Shown one piece after another: positions 1-9,063 of a stretch of DNA of 64,000 nucleotides (the first letter of the stretch is position 1; the number at the start of each line of letters is the position of its first letter). The stretch lies in NCBI RefSeq assembly GCF_013394165.1, contig NZ_CP041330.1:1480501-1544500 (forward strand). Direction: 5' to 3'. The DNA is from Pseudoalteromonas sp. Scap06. Lineage in GTDB: Bacteria; Pseudomonadota; Gammaproteobacteria; Enterobacterales; Alteromonadaceae. The notes under the pieces were generated by a model that worked only from the letters and a program-made list of their open reading frames with translations, searched no databases and was not told the DNA's origin. Position numbers and translations under genes: made by a program.

Positions 1-1
1 G

Positions 2-1159
2 GCAAGGCGTTGGATAAAAAAAGAATTTGAAGCAATTTCTGCACAGTGTGGTGGCTGTTTAGAAATACTAGAAGTAAAGCAAACCATTTCGGGAGAAAAG
101 CGTATTCCTAACCCTGTAGAAGTGGTTAATATAATTGCGATTCAGCGCGGTAATACCGATCCTAACCGTATGGTGATGATGTCGGGAGATATAGACTCGC
201 GGGTTAGTGATGTTATGGACTTTACTAGCGATTCACCGGGGGCAAACGATAATGCATCAGGGGTGGCCGGTGTTATTGAAGCTGCACGGGTGTTATCGCA
301 ATATACGTTTAATGGCTCAGTGGTATACGCCGCACTCTCAGGTGAAGAGCAAGGTTTATTTGGTGGTAAAATTTTAACTGCTTACGCACAAAAAAATAAC
401 TGGCAGGTTCATGGTGTTTTAAATAACGACATGATTGGCAATATTACCGGCATTAATGGCGTAACCGATAACACAACTGCACGCATTTTTTCTGAAGGCA
501 CGCGCGTCGTTGAAACTAAAGAACAAGCCCGCACTCGTCGTTTTACCGGCGGCGAAGTTGACTCAGCGAGCCGTAATTTAGCACGTTACATAGACACCAT
601 TGCTGATAAATACATTGAAAACTTAGATACCATGCTGGTATATAGGCTCGACCGCTTTGCCCGAGGCGGGCATCACCGTCCGTTTAATGATGCGGGCTTT
701 GCGGCTGTGCGTATTATGGAAACCAACGAGCATTATGACCGCCAACATCAAGACCTGCGCACAGAAAATGGGGTTGTGTACGGTGATACCATTGATGGGG
801 TCGATTTTGATTACGCCGCAAAGCTAACTTCATTAAATGCGGTTAGTCTTGCGTCAATGGCATGGGCTCCTGCGCCTCCAAAAGAAGTGAGAATTAGTGG
901 TGCTGTACGCGCCAGTACCACTCTTACTTGGCAGCCAACAGAAGATGAAAATGTAGCGGGCTACCGTATATACTGGCGCTACACCAGTGAGCCACAATGG
1001 CAATATAGCCAATGGGTTGATAATGTCAGTGAATTTACACTAAAAAATGTGGTTATTGATAACTACTATTTTGGGGTGGCTAGCGTGAATCAACAGGGTA
1101 TTGAGTCGCCAGTGGTATTCCCAGGTGCTGTAGGCTCGTTTGATCACAATATAAAGTAA
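2..1159 (+). CDS. Secreted M28-family metallopeptidase with C-terminal fibronectin type III domain (5' end outside window)
   Basis: The reading frame is open from base 2, so the true start lies upstream. What is visible is the zinc-peptidase core and a C-terminal extension. Family landmarks are GANDNASG (bridging-metal Asp), the EEQG pair (catalytic Glu and a ligand), NNDMIG (Asp ligand) and a late NEHYDRQH (His ligand). The first ligand position, usually His in G-H-x-D-S, reads GDIDSR here, so His is replaced by Asp. The last ~90 residues (from about APAPPKEV) look like one FN3 domain, common in secreted marine peptidases. The likely role is an extracellular or periplasmic aminopeptidase. 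The family call is firm; activity is uncertain because of the substituted ligand. Confidence 0.85.
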   Translation, partial: ARRWIKKEFEAISAQCGGCLEILEVKQTISGEKRIPNPVEVVNIIAIQRGNTDPNRMVMMSGDIDSRVSDVMDFTSDSPGANDNASGVAGVIEAARVLSQYTFNGSVVYAALSGEEQGLFGGKILTAYAQKNNWQVHGVLNNDMIGNITGINGVTDNTTARIFSEGTRVVETKEQARTRRFTGGEVDSASRNLARYIDTIADKYIENLDTMLVYRLDRFARGGHHRPFNDAGFAAVRIMETNEHYDRQHQDLRTENGVVYGDTIDGVDFDYAAKLTSLNAVSLASMAWAPAPPKEVRISGAVRASTTLTWQPTEDENVAGYRIYWRYTSEPQWQYSQWVDNVSEFTLKNVVIDNYYFGVASVNQQGIESPVVFPGAVGSFDHNIK

Positions 1160-1280
1160 GTGTGCTTTGCTTGAAAATTCAGCAAACAGCTGCGAATAAG
1201 GTGTTAAGCACGCTATTTATGCTTGCGCCTTATTTGTTATGCCCTTAAAGTGTAAACAAAGAAGTAAAAAGGTTATTAAA

Positions 1281-1727
1281 ATGCAGCAACAAGAACAACA
1301 ACCATTAACACCAAAGCAGCAAGCTGAACTTCAGCAACAAGAAATTAAATGGCAGCGCGAGTGTTTTCAAAATGCACAACAACATTTAGCTGAAAAAGGC
1401 ATTATGCCTAAAACCTTGCTTGAAAAAGAAAGTCGTTTTTTAGCGCCTTTATGTGCGCTTTGGAAATTTAAAGCGCAAAACGGTAAGAGTTACTGGGTGA
1501 TCACAGGTCGTTTACCAACCGATCACGCTGAAGCGTCTGCAGCAAAAGATGCACGTGATGCCATGCGTTATTTTTCATTGCAGTGGCAGTTAAAGGCCGA
1601 CCAAATTATTACAGCGGGTCCGCGTGATAAAACCCAAGCCGACTTTGCAAACTTACTTATAAATCGTGCTCACGGCTTATATGAAATGCATGAAAATGAG
1701 CAGCTTTGGGCAAAAGAACCAGCTTAA
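1281..1727 (+). CDS. DUF4826 family protein
   Basis: A 148-residue soluble protein with a Gln-rich N-terminus and a tryptophan-rich core (ALWKFKAQNGKSYWVITG, then LQWQLKADQI). It resembles the DUF4826 family of Alteromonadales, for which I know no function. An in-frame ATG 42 bases upstream exists, but the start at 1281 has a Shine-Dalgarno-like AAAGG about 8 bases ahead and begins at the conserved part, so it is preferred. No signal peptide or membrane segment is seen. It sits alone on the plus strand, facing the minus-strand lpoB operon across a shared terminator. Confidence 0.7.
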   Translation: MQQQEQQPLTPKQQAELQQQEIKWQRECFQNAQQHLAEKGIMPKTLLEKESRFLAPLCALWKFKAQNGKSYWVITGRLPTDHAEASAAKDARDAMRYFSLQWQLKADQIITAGPRDKTQADFANLLINRAHGLYEMHENEQLWAKEPA

Positions 1728-1748
1728 AAATAAACGTAATTACCCTTT

Positions 1749-1785
1749 AAAAAAACCTAACTTAGGTAACTAAGTTAGGTTTTTT
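1749..1785. terminator. Bidirectional intrinsic terminator
   Basis: Long perfect hairpin (arms AACCTAACTTA / TAAGTTAGGTT, loop about GGTAAC) flanked by A-runs on the left and T-runs on the right. It lies between convergent genes and can serve both strands. Confidence 0.85.
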
Positions 1786-1807
1786 CAGCTATTGCCTTGC
1801 AAGAAGC

Positions 1808-2275
1808 TTAATACGCGCTATCTACTCGCACTGTGTTATTGGTTAAGTAGATTAGGCGAACATTATCCCCTTGATGAAAACGCATAGCGGGATCGCTGTC
1901 TTGTACCACCATAAATTGCTCACCACTTTCTACTTGTATCAGTAATTCAACGAGCTGTGTGTTTTCATAGCGCTGTGTTTGCTGCTGATTATGAGCAACG
2001 TTACCACCAATCACCGATCCTAAAATAGTCGCTACAGTACGACCACTGCCGCCGCCAAACTGGTTACCAATAACGCCGCCTATTAAGGCACCGCCAAAGG
2101 TTTTCCAGCCGTTACTTTTGTCTTGTACTAATTGTTGCTCAGTAATAGTGCGCACCGACTTTACTTTACCAAATAGTACTTGCTGTACAGGAACGGCTTT
2201 ATTTCGTTCGTACTTGGCAAACGTTGGGGCACTTACTACTAATAAAGCGCATAAAATTAAGCTAAGCGTTTTCAT
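1808..2275 (-). CDS. Glycine-zipper 2TM exported envelope protein
   Basis: A 155-residue protein with an N-terminal signal peptide ending near TFA-K and a central glycine zipper (FGGALIGGVIGNQFGGG ... ATILGSVIGGNVA, about residues 60-93) like that of SlyB/OsmB-type outer-membrane proteins. The C-terminal part is a small beta-rich domain. The start has an AGGAG site. It is the last gene of the COG3014-ycfL-lpoB operon, 15 bases after lpoB, so it probably acts in envelope assembly near the outer membrane. Unlike SlyB it has no obvious lipobox. The exact function is not known to me. Confidence 0.75.
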   Translation of the reverse strand: MKTLSLILCALLVVSAPTFAKYERNKAVPVQQVLFGKVKSVRTITEQQLVQDKSNGWKTFGGALIGGVIGNQFGGGSGRTVATILGSVIGGNVAHNQQQTQRYENTQLVELLIQVESGEQFMVVQDSDPAMRFHQGDNVRLIYLTNNTVRVDSAY

Positions 2276-2290
2276 AATTCGCTCCTGTTA

Positions 2291-2911
2291 TTACCAACCA
2301 AACGTTGATTTTTCACGCGTTTTACGAATTTCAGTTTCGTCAGCCCATTCAATAAGGCCGCTTTGCATATCCATTAAACGTATTGTAAATTTGTAGTACA
2401 CATCGGCTTTATCTGCATTAGATTTAACAATGCTTGATAGGTTACCGTACAGCATATATTGCGCACCAATTTGCTTACCAAAAGCCACCGCAGTACTTGG
2501 GTTGACTAAGGCGTCTTCGTTTTGAAATGTAATTTGCTCACGAACCGCCTCTACACGGGTCATATCAACAAATCTAAATTTGCCGCTACGCAGTAATTGT
2601 GTAGAGATTGAGTCGGTGATTGATTCTGTATCTATGTGTTCACTAGTTTTATTTTTAATACGCTCTACAAATACCACAGGGCGTGTATTGGCGGTCATAG
2701 TACCAACTACAGGCGAACTAAGCAGAGAGTCGGTCATTTGCGAGGCAACTTTTTGTAAGTCAGTAGAGCCAAAGTTTATATCTGTGGTTTCTACGGCTTG
2801 GGCATCACCATAGCTGACAACTGCTTTATTGGCACAGCCTGCAAGTGTCAGTGCCGCTAAGCCTAAAATTGCATAACTAGACAGTGATTTAAATTGTTTA
2901 TTGATCATCAT
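2291..2911 (-). CDS. lpoB: Penicillin-binding protein activator LpoB
   Basis: A 206-residue outer-membrane lipoprotein with signal peptide and lipobox LAGC (about residues 23-26). The body matches the LpoB fold region: RPVVFVERIKNKTSEHIDTE, then LRSGKFRFVD and QIGAQYMLYGNLSSI. In Enterobacteria LpoB reaches through the peptidoglycan to activate the PBP1b glycosyltransferase/transpeptidase. The upstream neighbour ycfL is the same partner as in E. coli. Two adjacent ATGs follow an AAGGAA site; either could be used, the second (2908) having the more usual spacing. The short linker after the lipobox, compared with E. coli, is typical of non-enteric LpoB. Confidence 0.88.
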   Translation of the reverse strand: MMINKQFKSLSSYAILGLAALTLAGCANKAVVSYGDAQAVETTDINFGSTDLQKVASQMTDSLLSSPVVGTMTANTRPVVFVERIKNKTSEHIDTESITDSISTQLLRSGKFRFVDMTRVEAVREQITFQNEDALVNPSTAVAFGKQIGAQYMLYGNLSSIVKSNADKADVYYKFTIRLMDMQSGLIEWADETEIRKTREKSTFGW

Positions 2912-2919
2912 GATTTCCT

Positions 2920-3345
2920 TTAATCTTTAAATTCTTGTGCGTCGGTTGATACTTCTCTTACCGCTAATGAGAAGGTAACGGCATTAGAGCTAGGCGCTAG
3001 TCCTGCAAGCTGAGTTTTAGCAAAGCCAAATAATGTAAGGGCTTGCCACGGTGAGTGATTGCCTTTAATAACAAAGCCATCTTTATCAAACCAGTTAAAT
3101 TGATACTGTAAGTATTGCGACTTTTTATAGGTACTCGCTAAAGTAACTACCACGTCGGTAAGGTTATTTGTTTGACGCGTTTTTACATCACTTATTAAAA
3201 GCTTTTTAGCTAATTGTGGATTATTAACATTGAGCTGCTCTTTATAAGCGCTGGCAGTTTGCTCAACCCCAATACCTGAGGTTACAGGTCGGCTGCTACA
3301 CGCGCTAAGCATAAACAGCGCAATAACGGGAAGTATGTATTTCAT
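2920..3345 (-). CDS. ycfL: YcfL-like (DUF1425) lipoprotein
   Basis: A 141-residue lipoprotein with lipobox LSAC near residue 15, followed by a beta-sandwich-like domain with YQFNWFDKDGFVI, the hallmark turn of the DUF1425/YcfL family. The gene lies 8 bases upstream of lpoB and downstream of the COG3014 gene, an order that recurs in gammaproteobacteria, so a role linked to the LpoB-PBP1b system is a reasonable inference. The start has a strong AGGAG site. No biochemical function is established that I know of. Confidence 0.8.
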   Translation of the reverse strand: MKYILPVIALFMLSACSSRPVTSGIGVEQTASAYKEQLNVNNPQLAKKLLISDVKTRQTNNLTDVVVTLASTYKKSQYLQYQFNWFDKDGFVIKGNHSPWQALTLFGFAKTQLAGLAPSSNAVTFSLAVREVSTDAQEFKD

Positions 3346-3353
3346 GATGGCTC

Positions 3354-4718
3354 CTAAAGTTGCACTACATGGGAGTTAAAATAGTTATTGACAGAGGTTA
3401 GGTATATTAACGTTAACCCTTGCTTACTAACGGTAAAATTTATTGGCGGTTGCGAGCCAACGTTTAAAGTATGTTCTCCTGCTTTTACTGCACTGCGGGC
3501 AAGGCTGATCTGATTAGGCAGGGTAAGCCAACTACGCGTATCTGCTTGCTCAGATGCAAGATTATACAAATTAGCCAAAATGTTCCCTACATCACCGGCA
3601 CTGCGCGCAAGCTCTGCACGCATTTTTTCTTTAGCGACAAGGCGTAAAATTTGTCTTGAAACACGCCCAGCTACTTGCTGCTCTAAGGTTTTAGCAGCCA
3701 GTGCTTCTAAATGTACTAACGGGCTTAATGCTAATACTTGGTTATTAACTTTTATATTATTCACGGCACTGCTGTAGGCATTATTTATATAAACAGGCAT
3801 TGCTAGGCTATAAAAGCGGGCATCCCCCTGCGAAGTATAAATAGGCAATCGCAATTTAAACTCGTGCTGTTTTGGTATAAGACCTTGTTCAAATAATATA
3901 ACTACTTCGCCTTGATTTTTATCTATGGTGTTTACTTCACCAAACTGTCGTTTAAATTGTTTGTAGTCATCCGCAAAGCCTTGCTGCTTAGCAAGGCGCA
4001 ATATATCTTGCTGTAAATACGGATTGCTAGGTTGTATTTCGAGCGCTTTTTTATAGTCTATGTAGGCATCATCGCCTTGCTTTGCCGTTTCATACAGCAG
4101 CCCTGATAGGTAAAACGTATACGCATTTTGAAAGCCATTTTTTACCGAGCGAGTTAAATTATCCATGCCTGGGTAGTGTTGTTGTGCTTGAGCAACGGCA
4201 TTATCAAACTCGCTTTGATTATCGAGTAGTGCATCAACTTGTACTTTATTGGCACGGCGTATTTCAACTAATGCGCTCTCAATATCGCGCTTATAAACAT
4301 AATTAAGTGCTTTGTAGCTATGCAACATACTCATTTCGTAAGCAGGTGGGATATAACCTATCGCTGAGTCGTTAGTTAACAGCGCATTACTTTGCTCAAG
4401 CCCTGCACTTACTTGTATTTTGGCTGCTTGGCGCTTAGCTTGCATCTGTTGGTAGACAGTTTCAAAATATGTTTGCGCACTGTCTGGATTATTAGCTAAA
4501 TCAGCAATACGCCCTTGCTCTAATTGGTTCAGTAAATAATTACTGTGGGCTTTACTGTTGGTTTTTATAAGGGTGCGTGCATTTTCAATATTATTATTGC
4601 TAATAGCTTGCCTAACAGGGGTGGTGTTTGTGGCATAATCATTAAACAAGTCGTTAAAGCCAATAGTGCTGCAACCACTTACAATAAAGCAAAAACTGAA
4701 AATTAAAATGTGACGCAC
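3354..4718 (-). CDS. COG3014-family TPR-containing lipoprotein
   Basis: About 454 residues with signal peptide and lipobox VSGC. The N-terminal half is helical and TPR-like (YFETVYQQMQ, ALVEIRRANKVQVDALL, then DAYIDYKKALEIQPSNPYL); the C-terminal half is beta-rich (about residues 265-450). Two in-phase GTG codons follow AAGGA. The second (4718) has proper spacing, while the first overlaps the ribosome site, so 4718 is chosen. It heads the four-gene operon COG3014-ycfL-lpoB-glycine zipper, with 8-base spacing to ycfL. Members occur next to lpoB in many marine gammaproteobacteria. It is probably a cell-envelope scaffold; the function is unproven. Confidence 0.75.
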   Translation of the reverse strand: MRHILIFSFCFIVSGCSTIGFNDLFNDYATNTTPVRQAISNNNIENARTLIKTNSKAHSNYLLNQLEQGRIADLANNPDSAQTYFETVYQQMQAKRQAAKIQVSAGLEQSNALLTNDSAIGYIPPAYEMSMLHSYKALNYVYKRDIESALVEIRRANKVQVDALLDNQSEFDNAVAQAQQHYPGMDNLTRSVKNGFQNAYTFYLSGLLYETAKQGDDAYIDYKKALEIQPSNPYLQQDILRLAKQQGFADDYKQFKRQFGEVNTIDKNQGEVVILFEQGLIPKQHEFKLRLPIYTSQGDARFYSLAMPVYINNAYSSAVNNIKVNNQVLALSPLVHLEALAAKTLEQQVAGRVSRQILRLVAKEKMRAELARSAGDVGNILANLYNLASEQADTRSWLTLPNQISLARSAVKAGEHTLNVGSQPPINFTVSKQGLTLIYLTSVNNYFNSHVVQL

Positions 4719-4914
4719 ACGCACTCCTTTTATCTATTTTATAAGGTTAACACATGGCTTATAAATGTAGGTGTGAAAGATTGTAAAAAAGCGTAGTGTA
4801 TAAACATTAAAGCTTTATCATTAAAAAATAACCATATTAACGTTTACAACAATGGACGCTAATTTAACCTGTACATAAAAACGGTACATATTTATCAATA
4901 CGTTAGGAATTTAT

Positions 4915-5793
4915 TTGAAAGCCACTCTGTTTACTATTATCGCGTTAGTTGCCTTTGCTGCCAATTCGTTATTGTGTCGCTTAGCATTAGCTCAAGGTTA
5001 TATTGATGCGTGGAATTTCACTGTTATACGGCTTCTCAGCGGGGCAGTGTGTTTGACCATTATTATGCTGCTCTATACAAAGCAGTTAAATAAAAATGCA
5101 CAATTAAGTGGTTCTGTTATTAACGATACCGGAAGCTGGCGAAGCAGTGTGAGCTTGCTGATATACGCGCTGTGTTTTTCTATAGCTTATATAGAGTTAG
5201 ATACCGGTATGGGCGCGCTTATTTTATTCTCCGCGGTGCAATTTACCATGATCGGCTGGGGCATCTATAAGCAAGAGCGCTTAATCGCTGTGCAATGGCT
5301 TGCATTTATTGTGGCGTTTGCGGCTTTTGTTTACTTAATGCTGCCTTCGCAAACAGCGCCACCGGTAATGGCGGCAGTATTAATGAGCATAAGTGGCGTG
5401 GCATGGGGAATATACAGTATTCGTGGCAAGGCGTGTGTGTCACCACTTAGGGCCACCACTTATAACTTTATTCGCAGCTTATTAGTGCTACCTATTTTAA
5501 TTGTGGTGGGTATGAGCCAGCTTAAGAATGTACGCATGGAAGGGGTGTTACTTGCCATTGGCTCAGGTGCGATAGCATCTGGTGTTGGTTACAGTATTTG
5601 GTATGTGGCTATGCCATTATTAAAAAGCACGCATGCAGCTATAGTGCAGTTATGCGTGCCCGTTTTGGCAGCTATTGCAGGAGCGGTGTTTTTATCAGAA
5701 ACCTTAACTGTGCAATTTATGCTCCCGAGCAGTATTATTTTACTAGCGGTATTGGTTTTTACGTTAAATAAAAAAACTAATAACACTGCTTAG
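4915..5793 (+). CDS. DMT-superfamily (EamA) membrane transporter
   Basis: A 292-residue polytopic protein with about ten hydrophobic segments in two repeated EamA halves; the second half starts near VMAAVLMSISGVAWG and ends FMLPSSIILLAVLVF. The family exports metabolites or amino acids; the substrate cannot be told from sequence. The start is a TTG at 4915 preceded by AGGA at 4905-4908; no better ATG fits the conserved N-terminus. The 3' end overlaps the convergent M15 peptidase gene by 17 bases. Confidence 0.82.
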   Translation: MKATLFTIIALVAFAANSLLCRLALAQGYIDAWNFTVIRLLSGAVCLTIIMLLYTKQLNKNAQLSGSVINDTGSWRSSVSLLIYALCFSIAYIELDTGMGALILFSAVQFTMIGWGIYKQERLIAVQWLAFIVAFAAFVYLMLPSQTAPPVMAAVLMSISGVAWGIYSIRGKACVSPLRATTYNFIRSLLVLPILIVVGMSQLKNVRMEGVLLAIGSGAIASGVGYSIWYVAMPLLKSTHAAIVQLCVPVLAAIAGAVFLSETLTVQFMLPSSIILLAVLVFTLNKKTNNTA

Positions 5794-6474
5794 CTGGTGG
5801 ACTCACATTGAGCACAAAGCGTTCATACAAAGCAGGTAAGTGGGTTAAAATAGCGTCTTTACCTAATAAATCACTCTCTTTAATGCAGTTGTGTAATACC
5901 TCAACTGACAGGTGCCTCATAAGCTGCTCTGACTGCGAAATATGGCTAATATGCCAAAGTTCTGGGGCAACACCGCCTAAATCGTGCTGATAAGGCCGAT
6001 AAAATCCAAATTCTGCCAGGTGGGTGTCTAGCCATTGACTCAGTTCGGCAAAAGGTCCGCCATGCTGATATTCATCGGGGGTTAGTTGCAACTCATAATC
6101 GTCACTCACTGCGCCTTTATCAAAAATATCTAAGTCAGTGCCTAAATGATGGCGACTTGCCCCTGGCAGTGCAGAGTACAGCATTATGGCGGTACATTTT
6201 TCAATATCACTCAGTGAATTTAGTTCAACGGCTTGTTGCGCTTTATTTAACACCACGCGCTTATTTGAAAATTTAGCATTCCAAATAGCTGATTGACGAT
6301 TAAAATCTCGAAAACTTGATGCAATACATAAATCAAAGCCAGCGGATGCGGCCGCTGATTGCAGTGCAACAAAGTCGTTGACAATATTGGCATGCAAATA
6401 ATGGTTTTGTATGGCGACTAGGTGTGCATCACTTTGTCCGGTGATGCATTGTATGAGTTCTTTATTTGCAGTCA

Positions 6475-6475
<1 letters not shown>
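5777..6475 (-). CDS. M15-family D-Ala-D-Ala carboxypeptidase-type metallopeptidase
   Basis: A 232-residue protein with the VanY/M15B zinc signature: SRHHLGTDLDIFD (His and Asp ligands, around residue 112) and ELWHISH near residue 174 (catalytic Glu and third His ligand). Such enzymes trim D-alanine from peptidoglycan stems or precursors. There is no clear signal peptide, which is unusual for a murein enzyme and could mean a cytoplasmic substrate. It is the last gene of a translationally coupled operon: its ATG shares an A with the dapE stop (TAATG). Confidence 0.8.
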
Positions 6476-7949
<1,474 letters not shown>

Positions 7950-7953
7950 AAAC

Positions 7954-8451
7954 CTACTTCTTTTTGATAATAGTTAATAAGGTATCTACACCAGCATTGA
8001 CCTGCGGGTGAGAATAATGAAAAGTGCCTAAGTCGTGGCCATTGAGTATGATAAGGCTAGCTAAAATAGGCGCATCGAGTTCACGCAAATCAAAGTAAGC
8101 TAGGCGCTGTCCTTTGGTTATTTTGCTGCCATTAAGCTGAGCAATATGAGTATGCGTGAGAGTTTGAGAATCAGGCACAGCTAAGTTTATTAATACTTTT
8201 AAGCCATTTTTAGCTTTTAGAATAAATTCGCACCCGCCGCTTTTAACTTGCAATAAAGTACCATTAAATGGCGCTAACACTTTATGGCTAGTTAAGCTGA
8301 CAATAATCCCTGGTCCTAAAGTTCCAAAGCGGAAAAAAGCTTCAGGATGCGCGTCCATTTGCATAATTTTGCCACTGAACGGACTGGTTATTTGTATTGC
8401 GCTTCGGCAAATTTTATTTTTAGTTAAATAGCTAACGTCTTCAGATTTCAT
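7954..8451 (-). CDS. EIIA-Glc-like protein lacking both active-site histidines
   Basis: A 165-residue protein with the PTS EIIA(Glc)/Crr fold signature: ITSPFSGKIMQMDAHPEAFF, GPGIIVSLTSHKVLAPFNGTLLQV, and a C-terminal VILASL-like and DLGTF segment. Aligned by eye with E. coli Crr, the TNHAF segment (His75) reads SGGCEF and the LFVHFGID segment (phospho-acceptor His90) reads VLINLAVPD, so both catalytic histidines are gone. It cannot be a normal phosphocarrier and is more likely a regulatory or binding pseudo-EIIA. It sits between the ACT-domain gene (6-base gap) and yffB (4-base gap). The gene is intact, so it is not a decaying pseudogene by length. Confidence 0.72.
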   Translation of the reverse strand: MKSEDVSYLTKNKICRSAIQITSPFSGKIMQMDAHPEAFFRFGTLGPGIIVSLTSHKVLAPFNGTLLQVKSGGCEFILKAKNGLKVLINLAVPDSQTLTHTHIAQLNGSKITKGQRLAYFDLRELDAPILASLIILNGHDLGTFHYSHPQVNAGVDTLLTIIKKK

Positions 8452-8457
8452 TATTAA

Positions 8458-8841
8458 TTAAGTTACCACGTTGTAGCCATCGGCTTTAAGAGCAGCCATT
8501 GCTTTGTTGACGGTTTGCTTTTTTACTAAAATATAGTCGGTGTCATAGGTTGAAATTGAAAAAATTGACACGCCAGCTCTTGCTAATACTCCTGAAATAT
8601 TTGCCATAATACCGGTTAACGAAAACCCTAATGGGCCAATTACTTCTAATGCTTGCCAATTCGATTCTGTATCTTGGCTATCAATTATAAAGTCATCAGG
8701 GCAAACGACCGAGAGTTCATCGTGCGTTTTTGAAATAAAAAATAATGGTTGCTTTAACAGGGCAGGAGGGATGTCGGCATCAAGCGCTAAACTATGAATT
8801 GATAAAACAGTGCTGTGTAATTGTAGTGTTTGTTTTGACAT
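8458..8841 (-). CDS. ACT-domain regulatory protein
   Basis: A 127-residue protein with two ACT-like halves. The C-terminal half carries the clear pattern LGFSLTGIMANISGVLARAGVSIFSISTYDTDYILVKK. Stand-alone ACT proteins of this type bind small molecules, often amino acids. In-frame ATGs also lie at 8862 and 8850; MSKQTL at 8841 is preferred because it has AGGG upstream and begins at the conserved region. It is the first gene of the operon ending with dapE and an M15 peptidase, so it could sense a lysine or DAP pathway metabolite; this is inference. Confidence 0.75.
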   Translation of the reverse strand: MSKQTLQLHSTVLSIHSLALDADIPPALLKQPLFFISKTHDELSVVCPDDFIIDSQDTESNWQALEVIGPLGFSLTGIMANISGVLARAGVSIFSISTYDTDYILVKKQTVNKAMAALKADGYNVVT

Positions 8842-8949
8842 AAAACCCATCCCTAGCAGCAAGATAATAGCTTTATAGTATAGAGTATTGAATCTAAGTT
8901 AAAGGCCCAAACTGAGCCGTTGTTAAAGTTTTTATTAATTAAAAAATAA

Positions 8950-8972
8950 TTGTCCACAATTTCTGTGGATAA
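8950..8972. promoter_or_regulatory. Inverted pair of DnaA-box-like sites
   Basis: TTGTCCACA, then a 5-base spacer, then TGTGGATAA. Read on the minus strand the right arm is TTATCCACA, a perfect consensus DnaA box; the left arm differs at one base. It lies between the pta stop and the start of the ACT-dapE operon. DnaA binding is inferred only from the motif. Confidence 0.4.
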
Positions 8973-8994
8973 GCTTGGGGGTTGTAAGGTATAA

Positions 8995-9038
8995 ATAGCC
9001 TAACCTATTAATAATTAATTAAAAATTGGCTAGGCTAT
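8995..9038 (-). terminator. Possible terminator of ackA-pta
   Basis: Inverted arms ATAGCCTAACC / GGCTAGGCTAT with one mismatch and a 22-base AT-rich loop, 26 bases beyond the pta stop. The U-tract on the minus strand is weak, so confidence is low. Confidence 0.35.
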
Positions 9039-9063
9039 AAAAGGGGCATGTTAGTTAAAGGGG

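Noticed and set aside
4870..4892. CTGTACATAAAAACGGTACAT before the DMT gene as a LexA box
   Set aside because: The right half lacks CAG; fits neither CTG-N10-CAG nor a clear palindrome beyond five bases.
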